A DNA stretch of 64,000 bases from an uncultured Maribacter sp. (GCA_947493885.1 CANLTE010000009.1:29945-93944); one strand, 5' to 3'; counted from the stretch's first letter, positions 37,911 through 47,921 are shown. The notes: generated from the letters alone by a model not told the origin. Translations and numbers: made by a program.

Positions 37911-38543
37911 TTATAATTGTGTGAACAATTTATCTTTTGATTTGCGCACTTTTTTATAATGTTGCGTTTCATCATCATCTGACCTGAATCCTATAGTTGC
38001 AACTACTGATGCATTTAGGTTTTTTGCCGAAAGCCCAAGAATTTCGTTATACTTTTCTGCTTCAAAACCTTCCATTGGGCAAGCATCAACTTTAATGGAA
38101 GCTGCTGCAGAAAGTAAATTGCCTAAAGCTAAGTATGTTTGCTTGGACGTCCAAATATTTTTGATATCATCAGATAACGGCATTAGTGAAGTCTTCATAA
38201 AATCACCATAATCCTTAAGAGTGCTTTCAGGCAATTCTCTTGTTTCCGCAGCATTCATAATATAATCATCGACAAGACTATCATTAAATGTAGTTTGATT
38301 GGCAAATACGATTAGATGAGAAGCATCTGTTATTTGAGATTGTCCCCAGGATGCTGCTTTTAACTTTTCTCTAATTTCGTTATTGCTTACTATAAAAATG
38401 TGGTAAGGCTGCAGTCCGTACGAAGAAGCACTAAGTTTAAGCGCGTCAAGAATAAAACTTAATTGTTCTTCAGATAGTTTTTTTGAAGAATCAAACTTTT
38501 TGGTGGCATAACGCCATTGTAAACTTTCAATATAATCACTCAT
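37911..38543 (-). CDS. NAD(P)H-dependent oxidoreductase (nitroreductase family)
   Basis: RYATKKFD...SSYGLQPYHIFIVSN...AAASIKVDACPMEGFE. Confidence 0.9.
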   Translation of the reverse strand: MSDYIESLQWRYATKKFDSSKKLSEEQLSFILDALKLSASSYGLQPYHIFIVSNNEIREKLKAASWGQSQITDASHLIVFANQTTFNDSLVDDYIMNAAETRELPESTLKDYGDFMKTSLMPLSDDIKNIWTSKQTYLALGNLLSAAASIKVDACPMEGFEAEKYNEILGLSAKNLNASVVATIGFRSDDDETQHYKKVRKSKDKLFTQL

Positions 38544-38547
38544 TTTG

Positions 38548-38994
38548 TTAGAATTTATCTAGTAAAAGGTTTAAGGTTTCTAATTCTTTTTTTGAAAAAT
38601 TTTCAACTAATTTTTTTTCGGCTTTTGCAACGGCAACATCAATTTTTATCAATGCATTTTTTCCAGTATTGGTAATTTGTATTTCTATTTTTCTTCTGTT
38701 TGTTTCACAAGTTTCACGTTTAGCGTAGCCTTTAGTGATTAATTTGTCTACTAACCTTGTTGTATTACTCATTTTAGTAACCATTCTTTCATTAATCGTA
38801 CCAAGATTTGCGGGTTTACCGTTTTGTCCTCTTAAAATTCGAAGCACATTAAACTGTTGTACGGAAACATCATAAGGCTTTAACGCTAGTGAAACCATTT
38901 CGTTTAACTTATGACTTACTAGAACAATATGAACTATTGTTCTTTTGTCAAGAGGAATTTTTTTGTCGGTTTTTAAAATACTTTCTACATTCAT
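38548..38994 (-). CDS. MarR-family transcriptional regulator
   Basis: QFNVLRILRGQ...MSNTTRLVDKLITKGYAKRE. Confidence 0.92.
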   Translation of the reverse strand: MNVESILKTDKKIPLDKRTIVHIVLVSHKLNEMVSLALKPYDVSVQQFNVLRILRGQNGKPANLGTINERMVTKMSNTTRLVDKLITKGYAKRETCETNRRKIEIQITNTGKNALIKIDVAVAKAEKKLVENFSKKELETLNLLLDKF

Positions 38995-39132
38995 GTATGT
39001 ACAACATTTGTATATACAAATGTATATATGTTTTTTGATATTATTTGGAAACCGATATTAATTTTATGTTAAAACATTATTCATGTTTTTTTAACCAAAT
39101 ATCTTACTTTTGGGGTACTAAAGATTATTAAA

Positions 39133-39444
39133 ATGGCAGATTTATCACAAGAAGAATGGGAAGAGCAATTAGCAAATGACGATAATGCATTTGTTTTAGA
39201 TGTTAGAACGGAGGAAGAAGTGGAGGAAGGATATATTCCTAATGCAACTAATATTGATATATATTTAGGAGAAGAATTTGTTGAAGAATTAGAAAAATTA
39301 GATAAGTCAAAAAACTACTATGTGTACTGTAGGTCTGGGAACCGAAGCAGGCAAGCTTGTGCAATTTTGAATAGTTTAGGTTTTAACAATGCTTATAATT
39401 TAGAAGGAGGTTTTATGAATTGGGAGGGTGATGTAGCTGAGTAA
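39133..39444 (+). CDS. Rhodanese-like domain protein
   Basis: FVLDVRTEEEVEEGYIPNATNID; CRSGNRSRQACAIL active-site loop. Confidence 0.95.
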   Translation: MADLSQEEWEEQLANDDNAFVLDVRTEEEVEEGYIPNATNIDIYLGEEFVEELEKLDKSKNYYVYCRSGNRSRQACAILNSLGFNNAYNLEGGFMNWEGDVAE

Positions 39445-39488
39445 TTTGCTAAACTGTCTATTATAAATAGACTTTTCACTTGTATATT

Positions 39489-40778
39489 ATGCGTGAAGAT
39501 TTACTGCACTTTGTATGGAAGTACAAAAAAATTCAGCAAAAAAAATTAATAACTACTCAAGGGAGTACTATTGATGTTGTTGCGGTTGGAACGCATAATA
39601 AACTTGCTGGTCCTGATTTTTTTAACGCTCAAGTCAGAATAAATAATCAATTGTGGGCGGGAAATGTTGAAATTCACGTAAAATCGTCTGATTGGTATGC
39701 CCATGGTCATGAAACCGATGAAAATTATAACAATGTAATTCTTCACGTAGTTTGGGAAGATGATGTGGAAATATTTAGAAAGGATAATTCTCAAATCCCT
39801 ACACTCGCGTTAAGCGCTTACATCTCACATGCTTTGTTAAGTGATTATAAAAATCTCTTTGCCAACCAAGGAATTAAATTTGTTCATTGCGATGCTCAAA
39901 TAAAAGATGTTGATAGCTTTTTAATTGATAATTGGATAGAGCGCTTATACTTTGAACGCCTTGAAAGAAAATCGGTTTTAATAAATAATTTGTTGTTGGA
40001 CTCAAAAAATAACTGGGAACAAACACTATTTGTTTTACTGTTAAAGAACTTTGGGTTGAAAATAAACGGAGCATCTTTTTTAAGTTTAGGAAAATCGCTT
40101 GATTTTGCTGTTGTTCGTAAGGTTTGGAATAATGAATTTCAATTTGAAAGTCTATTGTATGGAATGCTAGGTTTGTTGGAAAAGGAAGAAGTAACAGATT
40201 CTTATTTTAGAGCACTTAAAAAAGAATTTAGCTTTTTAAAAAGTAAGTTTGAATTAGAATCGGAGCCCATAGAAAAACCTCATTTTTTTAAATTAAGACC
40301 TTCAAATTTCCCAACAATTAGGTTATCACAGTTGTCACAAGTTTATACTAAAAATCAAAACCTATTTAGCGCTATAATTAAGGCAAAAACCTTAGATGAG
40401 TTATATGGTGTTTTTGATGTAGCGGCGAGCCAGTATTGGAACACACATTATAATTTTGGAAAAACTTCTAAACAGAGAATAAAAAAATTGACCAAAAAGT
40501 TTATTGACTTATTAGTGATAAATACCATACTGCCGTTAAAGTTTTCCTATGCTAAATATTTAGGAAAGGAAATTAATGAAGAGTTAATAACAATTGTGTT
40601 GGGGTTAAAAAAGGAAGAAAATACTATTGTTTCCAATTTTGGTGTTTTAGGAGTTTTAGCTAAAAACGCTATGGAAAGTCAAGGGGTAATAGAATTACAT
40701 AATGAGTATTGTTCAAAAAATAAATGCCTTGAATGTAGCATTGGAACACGTTTATTGAGTCAAAATAATTACCTTTAA
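39489..40778 (+). CDS. DUF2851-family protein
   Basis: LAGPDFFNAQVRINNQLWAGNVEIHVKSSDWYAHGHETDENYNNVILHVVWEDD. Confidence 0.88.
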   Translation: MREDLLHFVWKYKKIQQKKLITTQGSTIDVVAVGTHNKLAGPDFFNAQVRINNQLWAGNVEIHVKSSDWYAHGHETDENYNNVILHVVWEDDVEIFRKDNSQIPTLALSAYISHALLSDYKNLFANQGIKFVHCDAQIKDVDSFLIDNWIERLYFERLERKSVLINNLLLDSKNNWEQTLFVLLLKNFGLKINGASFLSLGKSLDFAVVRKVWNNEFQFESLLYGMLGLLEKEEVTDSYFRALKKEFSFLKSKFELESEPIEKPHFFKLRPSNFPTIRLSQLSQVYTKNQNLFSAIIKAKTLDELYGVFDVAASQYWNTHYNFGKTSKQRIKKLTKKFIDLLVINTILPLKFSYAKYLGKEINEELITIVLGLKKEENTIVSNFGVLGVLAKNAMESQGVIELHNEYCSKNKCLECSIGTRLLSQNNYL

Positions 40779-40781
40779 TTA

Positions 40782-41009
40782 ATGAAGTTTTTTTATAAAA
40801 TAGTGTACTATTTTCAAAAAAGGGGGTTCGAGGTTTGTGGTCGTATTGCAGAACGTTTAGGAATACGAGCACGAGTTGTTAGAACCTCATTTATTTATGT
40901 AACCTTTGTAACCTTGGGGTTTGGTTTTGCCTTGTATTTGTTTTTAGCATTTTGGCTTAGAATTAAAGATTTAATTTATACCAAACGAACTTCAGTTTTT
41001 GATTTATAG
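40782..41009 (+). CDS. PspC-domain-like small membrane protein
   Basis: RIAERLGIRARVVRTSFIYVTFVTLGFGFALYLFLAFWLR. Confidence 0.75.
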   Translation: MKFFYKIVYYFQKRGFEVCGRIAERLGIRARVVRTSFIYVTFVTLGFGFALYLFLAFWLRIKDLIYTKRTSVFDL

Positions 41010-41012
41010 AAT

Positions 41013-42020
41013 ATGGGAAAATTGTTTCGTTCAAAACTGTACTTGGCCATTTTTTTAATGACAGCTGTACTCATTGTTGGGGTATTTGGTTACAGGTTTA
41101 TTTCTGATTTTGGATGGTTAGATGCCTTGTATATGACGATCATTACAGTAACAACTGTAGGGTTTTCGGAGGTAAAAACACTAGAACCTGAGGGCAAAAT
41201 ATTCACTTTGATGTTAATTGTGTCAAGTGTTTTTATTGTAGGTTTTGCTATTTCTGTAATCACAGAATATATATTAGGTAGAAACTCCATGCAACTATTA
41301 AAAAAGAAAAAAGTGAAACAAAAAATTGATAAACTATCTGGGCACGTAGTAATTTGTGGATATGGCCGTAATGGATCCCAAGCTGTAGAAAGGTTAAAGG
41401 CATATAATCAGCCCTTTGTTGTAATAGAGAAGGATAAGGAAGTTATTGAAAAATATGAAGACGAAGTGCTTTTTGTGGAAGGTGATGCAAGTGAAGACGA
41501 GACTTTAATTGATGCTGGTATTGCTTGCGCTAAATATTTAATAACGGCATTGCCCAGTGATTCTGCAAACTTGTTTATAGTGCTGTCTGCTAGACAGTTA
41601 AATAAAAACCTGTATATAATAAGTAGAGCTTCTTTAATTCCATCTCAGAAAAAGTTAAAGCTTGCTGGTGCTAATACCGTGATTATGCCGGACAAAATTG
41701 GAGGTGATCACATGGCTTCTTTAGTGGTGATGCCAGACCTTATAACATTTATGGATAAATTATCTACCGAAGGGGAGAACACAACTAATTTAGAAGAAGT
41801 GCCTATTGAAAATTTTGTTTCTGGTCAAAATTGTAAATCGCTTAGAGATTTGGATTTACGAAGAAAAACAGGTTGTACAATCATAGGCTATGTTAACCCT
41901 AATGGTAAATATATTATTAATCCTGATGCTGAATTACAGCTTGAGGCAGAAGGAAAAGTTATTGTACTTGGACGGCCCGAGCAAATTAAGAAATTGAATG
42001 AGATGTATCATTTAGATTAA
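41013..42020 (+). CDS. Potassium channel with TrkA-N/C (RCK) domains
   Basis: Selectivity filter TVTTVGFSE; HVVICGYGRNGSQA; TrkA-C tail. Confidence 0.93.
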   Translation: MGKLFRSKLYLAIFLMTAVLIVGVFGYRFISDFGWLDALYMTIITVTTVGFSEVKTLEPEGKIFTLMLIVSSVFIVGFAISVITEYILGRNSMQLLKKKKVKQKIDKLSGHVVICGYGRNGSQAVERLKAYNQPFVVIEKDKEVIEKYEDEVLFVEGDASEDETLIDAGIACAKYLITALPSDSANLFIVLSARQLNKNLYIISRASLIPSQKKLKLAGANTVIMPDKIGGDHMASLVVMPDLITFMDKLSTEGENTTNLEEVPIENFVSGQNCKSLRDLDLRRKTGCTIIGYVNPNGKYIINPDAELQLEAEGKVIVLGRPEQIKKLNEMYHLD

Positions 42021-42107
42021 ATTTCTTTTAAGCTATTATTTGATTTGGTACTTTATTTTTAGGATATTGCGTTTTTCCTGACTAATTATAAAAACAAAAT
42101 TATTATT

Positions 42108-43700
42108 ATGAAGTACAAACTTCTTGCATTATTCGCATTATTTTCTCCTTTGTTTACAGTTGCACAAGATGTTGGTTTGGATCAAAAAATTGACCAAGCT
42201 TTTAAGCCAGTTTCTGATTTTTTCTCTGCTGTAGTTTTCTTTGAAGTGTTTGGGGTTCCCTTCGTATTATTGCTTTTAGTATTAAGTGCTTTATTTTTTA
42301 CGATATATTTTGGTTTCCCTAATGTTAGATATTTTGGAAAAGCCATAAATACCGTTCGTGGTAAGTATGATGAAATAGATCATCATGGTGTTGAAAAATC
42401 TGAAGTAAATGTGGTTGATGGAGATATCGTAGATACCATTGGGGACGAAAGTAAAGAAGGAGAGGTAAGTCATTTTCAGGCGTTAGCTACGGCTGTTTCT
42501 GGTACAGTTGGTAATGGTAATATAGCGGGTGTAGCTTTGGCAATAGCCCTGGGCGGACCTGGTGCCACTTTCTGGATGATTATTTGCGGCCTTTTGGGGA
42601 TGTCCACCAAATTTGTGGAATGTACTCTAGGCGTACAATATAGAGATGTTGGTCCTGACGGAACTGTTTATGGTGGGCCAATGTATTATATAAGTAAGGG
42701 GTTAAAAGAAAGAGGTTTTACTACGGTAGGTAAAGTAGCTGCGGTATTGTTTGCTATTTTCTGTATTGGAGGATCCTTTGGAGGAGGTAATGCAGCGCAA
42801 TCTAATCAAGCAACCATTGTGTTAAAAGAACTTATGGGTTACGAAAGCACAAGTGCAGGGGCAATTATAGGAGTGGTGTTAGCAATTCTTGTTGGTGTAA
42901 TTATCATTGGAGGAATTAAAAGGATAGCCTCTGTAACAGAAAAGGTAGTTCCTTTTATGGCAGTAATGTATTTGCTGGCATGTTTGTATATTATTTTTAG
43001 CAATTTTTCATTGATTGATAATGCCTTTGGTTTAATTCTTTCAGAAGCGTTTAGTATGAAAGCTGGAATAGGTGGATTTTTTGGTGTATTACTCGTTGGT
43101 TTTAAAAGAGCAGCCTTTTCTAATGAGGCGGGAGCAGGTTCTGCTTCAATAGCACATTCGGCTGTAAAAACTAAGTATTCAGCTTCAGAAGGTTTGGTTG
43201 CATTATTAGAGCCTTTTATTGATACAGTTGTTATATGTACAATGACTGCACTAGTGATTATCATTTTTAATTTTGGCGGAGCCTTTGAATATGGTGGAGA
43301 TGGTTCTGGAGCAGTAATTATTGATGGTATTTCTTACGAAGGTGCTGGTATTACATCCAAGGCTTTTGCACAATATATACCATATTCTAATGTATTTTTA
43401 ACAATAGCGGTTGTATTGTTTGCTGTATCTACAATGATTTCATGGTCTTATTACGGTTTGCAATCTTGGAAGTTTTTGTTTGGAAGAGGTAAAACGGCGG
43501 ACCTTATATATAAATTGTTGTTCTTAACATTTATCGTAATTGGTGCGGCTGCAAGTATGAAATCTATTTGGGATTTCTCTGATGCTATGATATTTGCTAT
43601 GATTTTCCCAAACATGGTTGGTTTGTTTTTCTTGTATCCAGTTGTTAGAAAGCAATTAGATAGATATTTAGAAGCTATAAAGGTTGGTAAACAAGAATAA
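42108..43700 (+). CDS. Alanine/glycine:cation symporter (AgcS family)
   Basis: ALATAVSGTVGNGNIAGVALAIALGGPGATFWM; FSNEAGAGSASIAHSA. Confidence 0.95.
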   Translation: MKYKLLALFALFSPLFTVAQDVGLDQKIDQAFKPVSDFFSAVVFFEVFGVPFVLLLLVLSALFFTIYFGFPNVRYFGKAINTVRGKYDEIDHHGVEKSEVNVVDGDIVDTIGDESKEGEVSHFQALATAVSGTVGNGNIAGVALAIALGGPGATFWMIICGLLGMSTKFVECTLGVQYRDVGPDGTVYGGPMYYISKGLKERGFTTVGKVAAVLFAIFCIGGSFGGGNAAQSNQATIVLKELMGYESTSAGAIIGVVLAILVGVIIIGGIKRIASVTEKVVPFMAVMYLLACLYIIFSNFSLIDNAFGLILSEAFSMKAGIGGFFGVLLVGFKRAAFSNEAGAGSASIAHSAVKTKYSASEGLVALLEPFIDTVVICTMTALVIIIFNFGGAFEYGGDGSGAVIIDGISYEGAGITSKAFAQYIPYSNVFLTIAVVLFAVSTMISWSYYGLQSWKFLFGRGKTADLIYKLLFLTFIVIGAAASMKSIWDFSDAMIFAMIFPNMVGLFFLYPVVRKQLDRYLEAIKVGKQE

Positions 43701-43710
43701 TACGTAAATT

Positions 43711-44577
43711 TTGAAAAAATTAAAATCCCACTTTAGGTTCAATAAACAAGAACAAAGTGGGGTTTTCTTTTTACTATTCATAATAATATTATCGCAATGC
43801 GTTTATTTTTATGTAAAATATAACTCCCCGTCTAAAGCAAATAAAGCTTTTGTTCTTAACGAGTCTATACAAGCAAAAGTTGATAGCTTAAAGAAACAAG
43901 CCTTAAAAAAGGATACTTTGATTATTTATCCTTTTAATCCAAACTTTATATCAGATTACAGAGGGTATGCATTGGGTATGTCCGTTGACGAAATTGATAG
44001 GCTTCATGCTTTTAGGGCTAAAAATAGATATGTGAATTCTGTTTTGGAATTTCAAGAGGTAACCAAAGTCTCGGATACTTTGTTAAAAACAATTTCTAAG
44101 TATTTTAAATTTCCGAATTGGAAAAATGTAAAAAGTAATCCTGAGAACGTAAGGAAAACATTAAACAAATTAAGTAAAATTAAAGACATTAATTCTGCTA
44201 CAATTAATGATTTTAAAAGCATTTATGGAATAGGAGATAAATTATCAAGAAGAATAGTAAAGTTTCGGGATAAATTAGGAGGCTTTTTTGTAAATGAACA
44301 ATTGTATGATGTTTATGGCTTAGAGAATGAGGTAGTTGAACGGGCATTAGAACGTTTTCAAGTGTTAAAAACGCCTGCGATTAGAAAAATAAATATTAAT
44401 ACAGCTTCTGTGGTAGAGCTATATAAATTGCCATATATTCAAAAAAAAGTAGCATATGCTATTTTAGATTATAGGAATGACAATAAAACCGTTAAAACCT
44501 TTGATGAATTGTTAAAAATTGAAGATTTCCCCAAGGATAAAATTGATAAAATTAAGCTATATTTGGCCCTAAAATAA
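43711..44577 (+). CDS. ComEA-type helix-hairpin-helix protein
   Basis: TM anchor plus repeated HhH segments (DINSATINDFKSIYGIGDKLSRRIVKFRDKLGGF; NINTASVVELYKLPYIQKKVAYAILDYR); TTG start. Confidence 0.88.
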   Translation: MKKLKSHFRFNKQEQSGVFFLLFIIILSQCVYFYVKYNSPSKANKAFVLNESIQAKVDSLKKQALKKDTLIIYPFNPNFISDYRGYALGMSVDEIDRLHAFRAKNRYVNSVLEFQEVTKVSDTLLKTISKYFKFPNWKNVKSNPENVRKTLNKLSKIKDINSATINDFKSIYGIGDKLSRRIVKFRDKLGGFFVNEQLYDVYGLENEVVERALERFQVLKTPAIRKININTASVVELYKLPYIQKKVAYAILDYRNDNKTVKTFDELLKIEDFPKDKIDKIKLYLALK

Positions 44578-44606
44578 GTCAGGTAATTGCATACTCAAGT
44601 TTATAG

Positions 44607-45779
44607 ATGGATAAAAGATATTTTACCGAAGAACATAAGTTGTTCAGAGATAGTCTTAAAGATTTTTTGAAGAAAGAAGTTGTACCACATGTGGATAAGT
44701 GGGAAGAATCTGGAACCATAGACCGATTCATATGGAAAAAGTTTGGGGACATGGGGTATTTAGGTTTGACCTATCCAGCCAAATACGGAGGGCTGGAGTT
44801 AGATCTTTTGTATATGGTTATCCTGTTAGAAGAGCTTCAGAAAATTAACTCATTGGGTTTCGCTGCAGCAATATGGGCACATATGTACTTAGCGATGACG
44901 CATATTTCAAAAGAAGGTGATGAAAGAATAAAACAAGAATATCTTGCTCCCAGTATTTCTGGGGAAAAAGTAGGGTGTTTGTGTATTTCTGAGCCTTTTG
45001 CAGGTTCAGATGTATCCGGTATGCGTACGGTTGCAACTAAAGAGGGAGATTCTTATATCATAAATGGTTCTAAGACATTTATAACCAATGGTGTTTATAG
45101 TGATTATTTAGTGGTAGCGGCAAAAACTTCTCCTGAGTTGGGTAATAAAGGAATTAGCATTTTTGTGGTTGATAGAGAAACCTCAGGTATTAGTGCTTCA
45201 AAATTAAATAAGTTAGGTTGGCGAGCATCAGACACTGGTGAAATTGCTTTTGATAATGTAATGATTCCTAAAGAAAATTTGATGGGGGATGAAAACAAAG
45301 GTTTTCCTTATATTATGCAACACTTTGCTTTAGAGCGATTAATAATGGGGGTTAACGCTCATGCTAGGGCAGAGTATGCTTTGGATTATGCGGTTGAATA
45401 CATGTCAGAGAGAACAACCTTTGGGAAAAAGTTAGACCAATATCAGGCATTAAGACATAAAATAGCGGAAAGAACAGCAGAAATGACAATGTGTAGAGAA
45501 TTTAATTATTCTGTAGCATCACGTTTAGATAAAGGGGAATATGTGGTAAAAGAGGCTACAATGTCTAAATTGTTGTCAACTAAAATGGCAGACGAAACAA
45601 TTTATGATTGTTTACAAATGTTAGGAGGTTATGGGTTTATGGAAGATTATCCGCTAGCGCGGTTGTTTAGAGATAGTAGGTGTGGACCTATTGGCGGAGG
45701 AACTTCAGAAATCTTAAAGGAGATATTGTCTAAAATGATTATTGATAAAAAAACATATAAGCCGGCATTAGAAAATTAA
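44607..45779 (+). CDS. Acyl-CoA dehydrogenase
   Basis: CISEPFAGSDVSGM, LGWRASDTGEIAFDNV, QMLGGYGFMEDYPLARLFRDSR. Confidence 0.96.
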   Translation: MDKRYFTEEHKLFRDSLKDFLKKEVVPHVDKWEESGTIDRFIWKKFGDMGYLGLTYPAKYGGLELDLLYMVILLEELQKINSLGFAAAIWAHMYLAMTHISKEGDERIKQEYLAPSISGEKVGCLCISEPFAGSDVSGMRTVATKEGDSYIINGSKTFITNGVYSDYLVVAAKTSPELGNKGISIFVVDRETSGISASKLNKLGWRASDTGEIAFDNVMIPKENLMGDENKGFPYIMQHFALERLIMGVNAHARAEYALDYAVEYMSERTTFGKKLDQYQALRHKIAERTAEMTMCREFNYSVASRLDKGEYVVKEATMSKLLSTKMADETIYDCLQMLGGYGFMEDYPLARLFRDSRCGPIGGGTSEILKEILSKMIIDKKTYKPALEN

Positions 45780-45798
45780 ATAATGTTTAAATTAAAGT

Positions 45799-45827
45799 TT
45801 GCAATTTAGATTTAAGTAGTATATTTG
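45799..45827 (+). promoter_or_regulatory. rpsU promoter (TTG-18-TATATTTG)
   Basis: TTG 45799-45801, TATATTTG 45820-45827; Bacteroidota sigma-A-type consensus. Confidence 0.65.
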
Positions 45828-45843
45828 CAGCCTTAATCACAAA

Positions 45844-45858
45844 AGAGAGGAGGTTATC
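45844..45858 (+). promoter_or_regulatory. Extended Shine-Dalgarno sequence of rpsU
   Basis: AGAGAGGAGGTTATC ending a few nt before ATG at 45863; 13 of 15 identical to AGAAAGGAGGTGATC, the perfect complement of a canonical 16S 3' end. Confidence 0.85.
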
Positions 45859-45862
45859 GCCC

Positions 45863-46057
45863 ATGTTAATAATACCAATAAAAGAAGGAGAAAACATAGA
45901 TAGAGCTTTAAAGCGTTTTAAACGAAAGTTTGATAAAACTGGTACAATGCGTCAATTAAGAAAACGTCAGCAGTTTACAAAGCCTTCAGTTGAAAGAAGA
46001 GCGCAAATACAAAAAGCTCAATATATACAAGGTTTAAGAGATTTAGAAGAAATTTAA
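45863..46057 (+). CDS. rpsU: Small ribosomal subunit protein bS21
   Basis: KEGENIDRALKRFKRKFDKTGTMRQLRKRQQFTKPSVERR. Confidence 0.97.
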   Translation: MLIIPIKEGENIDRALKRFKRKFDKTGTMRQLRKRQQFTKPSVERRAQIQKAQYIQGLRDLEEI

Positions 46058-46086
46058 TCTCTGAACTTTTATTAGTGTACAAATTA

Positions 46087-46113
46087 AAATCCCGCAACAA
46101 GCGGGATTTTTTT
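46087..46113 (+). terminator. rpsU terminator
   Basis: AAAATCCCGC-aacaa-GCGGGATTTTTTT. Confidence 0.85.
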
Positions 46114-46159
46114 ATGATATATAATGTAGTGTCAAAGATAACTTTGGTAACTTTAAACC

Positions 46160-47050
46160 ATGGCAATAGATTCCTTTATAGCATACCTTACCTTAGAAAA
46201 AAACTACTCCAAACATACTGTTAGTGCGTATAAAAAGGATATAGAGGAGTTTAGTTTGTTTTGTGAGGTCACTTTTGGTGTCGAAGATGTTGTTTTTGTA
46301 GATTATAATTTAATTAGAAGTTGGATTGTAAGTTTGGTAAATTCCAGCGTAACTAACAGAACCATAAATAGGAAGGTAGCTTCATTAAAAGCGTATTATA
46401 AATTTTTACTCAGAATTGAAGAAATAAAAGTTAATCCACTAGCAAAACATAAGGCTTTAAAAACAGCAAAAAAAATTGAAGTCCCCTTTTCCGAAGAAGA
46501 AATGCAAAATGTACTTTCTCAAATTACATATGAAGATAATTTTGAAGGAATACGCGATAAGTTAATAATAGAGCTGTTGTATTCTACTGGTATTAGGAGA
46601 GCGGAACTAGTAAATTTAAAAATAGTAGATGTTGATTTGTTTCAGGGAAATTTAAAAGTATTAGGAAAAAGAAACAAAGAAAGAATTGTGCCTCTCTTAC
46701 CTTCAGTGATAAAAGCTTTTCAAACGTATTTTAATGAAAGAAGTGTTCATGAGGGTATTCCTGAAAACGATTTTGTTTTTCTTACCAGTGTGGGCAATAA
46801 AATATATGAAACACTTGTTTATAGAGTTATAAATAAGTACTTTAGTAAGGTGTCCTCCAAGGTAAAAAAGAGTCCACATATTTTAAGACACACATTTGCA
46901 ACTCACCTTCTTAGTAAAGGAGCAGATTTAAATGCGGTTAAAGAGTTGTTAGGGCATTCCAGTTTGGCGTCAACACAAGTTTATACTCATAATAGTATTG
47001 ACGAGCTTAAGAAAGTACATGCTACTTCACATCCTCGAAGTGGTAAATAG
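46160..47050 (+). CDS. Tyrosine recombinase XerC/XerD-type
   Basis: LYSTGIRRAEL, HILRHTFATHLLSKGADLNAVKELLGHSSLASTQVYTH (R..HxxR..H..Y). Confidence 0.94.
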   Translation: MAIDSFIAYLTLEKNYSKHTVSAYKKDIEEFSLFCEVTFGVEDVVFVDYNLIRSWIVSLVNSSVTNRTINRKVASLKAYYKFLLRIEEIKVNPLAKHKALKTAKKIEVPFSEEEMQNVLSQITYEDNFEGIRDKLIIELLYSTGIRRAELVNLKIVDVDLFQGNLKVLGKRNKERIVPLLPSVIKAFQTYFNERSVHEGIPENDFVFLTSVGNKIYETLVYRVINKYFSKVSSKVKKSPHILRHTFATHLLSKGADLNAVKELLGHSSLASTQVYTHNSIDELKKVHATSHPRSGK

Positions 47051-47090
47051 TTAGAGTTAGATATTGTTTAATCTATTAAAATTTTATTCT

Positions 47091-47393
47091 ATGAAAGTAC
47101 ATGCACAATCCGTTAATTTTAATGCTGATGGTGAATTGTTCAATTTCGTGCAAACACGACTTGATAAATTAGAAACGTTCTACAGTAAGGTTATTAGTTC
47201 AGAAGTTTATATGAAACTAGGTAACACAAAATCAAAAGAAAATAAAATTGTAGAAATAAAATTAAATGTACCTAAAGATAAATTTATAATTAAAAAACAA
47301 TGTAAGACTTTTGAAGAGGCTGTAGACTCGGCTTGTAATTCATTGGAACGCAAGCTTATAAAAAAGAAGGAAAAAATTAGAGCACATGCTTGA
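47091..47393 (+). CDS. hpf: Ribosome hibernation promoting factor HPF/RaiA
   Basis: MKVHAQSVNFNADGELFNFVQTRLDKLETFYSKVI; start at 47091. Confidence 0.92.
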   Translation: MKVHAQSVNFNADGELFNFVQTRLDKLETFYSKVISSEVYMKLGNTKSKENKIVEIKLNVPKDKFIIKKQCKTFEEAVDSACNSLERKLIKKKEKIRAHA

Positions 47394-47436
47394 ATAATTT
47401 TTTTTAATTTTTGTTTTGAATAAACAAAAAAACGTA

Positions 47437-47444
47437 TACATTTG
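47437..47444 (+). promoter_or_regulatory. tRNA promoter -7 element (TACATTTG)
   Basis: TTG 47416-47418, 18 nt, TACATTTG upstream of tRNA-Thr. Confidence 0.6.
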
Positions 47445-47494
47445 CAGTCCGTTAGAAATAGCGGACTTTTTTATGCTTTAAAAAACATGAAAAT

Positions 47495-47568
47495 GCCGAT
47501 GTAGCTCAGCTGGCTAGAGCAGCTGATTTGTAATCAGCAGGTCGTGGGTTCGAGTCCCTCCATCGGCT
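47495..47568 (+). tRNA. tRNA-Thr(TGT)
   Basis: Cloverleaf by eye: GCCGATG acceptor / CATCGGC, anticodon loop ATTTGTAA, GGTTCGAGTCC. Confidence 0.95.
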
Positions 47569-47625
47569 CAAAAAAGGAGCAAAATTTTAGATTTTGTTTT
47601 GATTTGAAAAGAGTGAATAAAGTAT

Positions 47626-47633
47626 TACTTTTG
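47626..47633 (+). promoter_or_regulatory. tRNA promoter -7 element (TACTTTTG)
   Basis: TTG 47604-47606, 19 nt, TACTTTTG upstream of tRNA-Tyr. Confidence 0.55.
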
Positions 47634-47665
47634 CAGCTCGAAAAAAGTTCTTAAAATATTGGTTT

Positions 47666-47747
<82 letters not shown>

Positions 47748-47848
47748 CTATTTTTTAAATAGTTTTAGTTGTTTTCTGGAAAATAACTAAAAAAAGACTA
47801 ATATTGCACGATTGTTTTAAAAAGCAATTAAAATATTGAAAAATAAAT

Positions 47849-47921
47849 GCGGGAGTAGCTCAGTTGGTAGAGCGTCAGCCTTCCAAGCTGAATGTCGCCG
47901 GTTCGAACCCGGTCTCCCGCT
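47849..47921 (+). tRNA. tRNA-Gly(TCC)
   Basis: GCGGGAG/CTCCCGC acceptor, anticodon arm CAGCCTTCCAAGCTG. Confidence 0.95.

Noticed and set aside
42839-43264. 141-aa minus ORF opposite the AgcS symporter gene
   Set aside because: Antisense of a conserved membrane protein; composition is a codon mirror.
46160-47050. Tyrosine recombinase as evidence for an integrated mobile element
   Set aside because: XerC/D-type size and motifs, tucked between rpsU and hpf; no att repeats or cargo seen, so read as the housekeeping recombinase.
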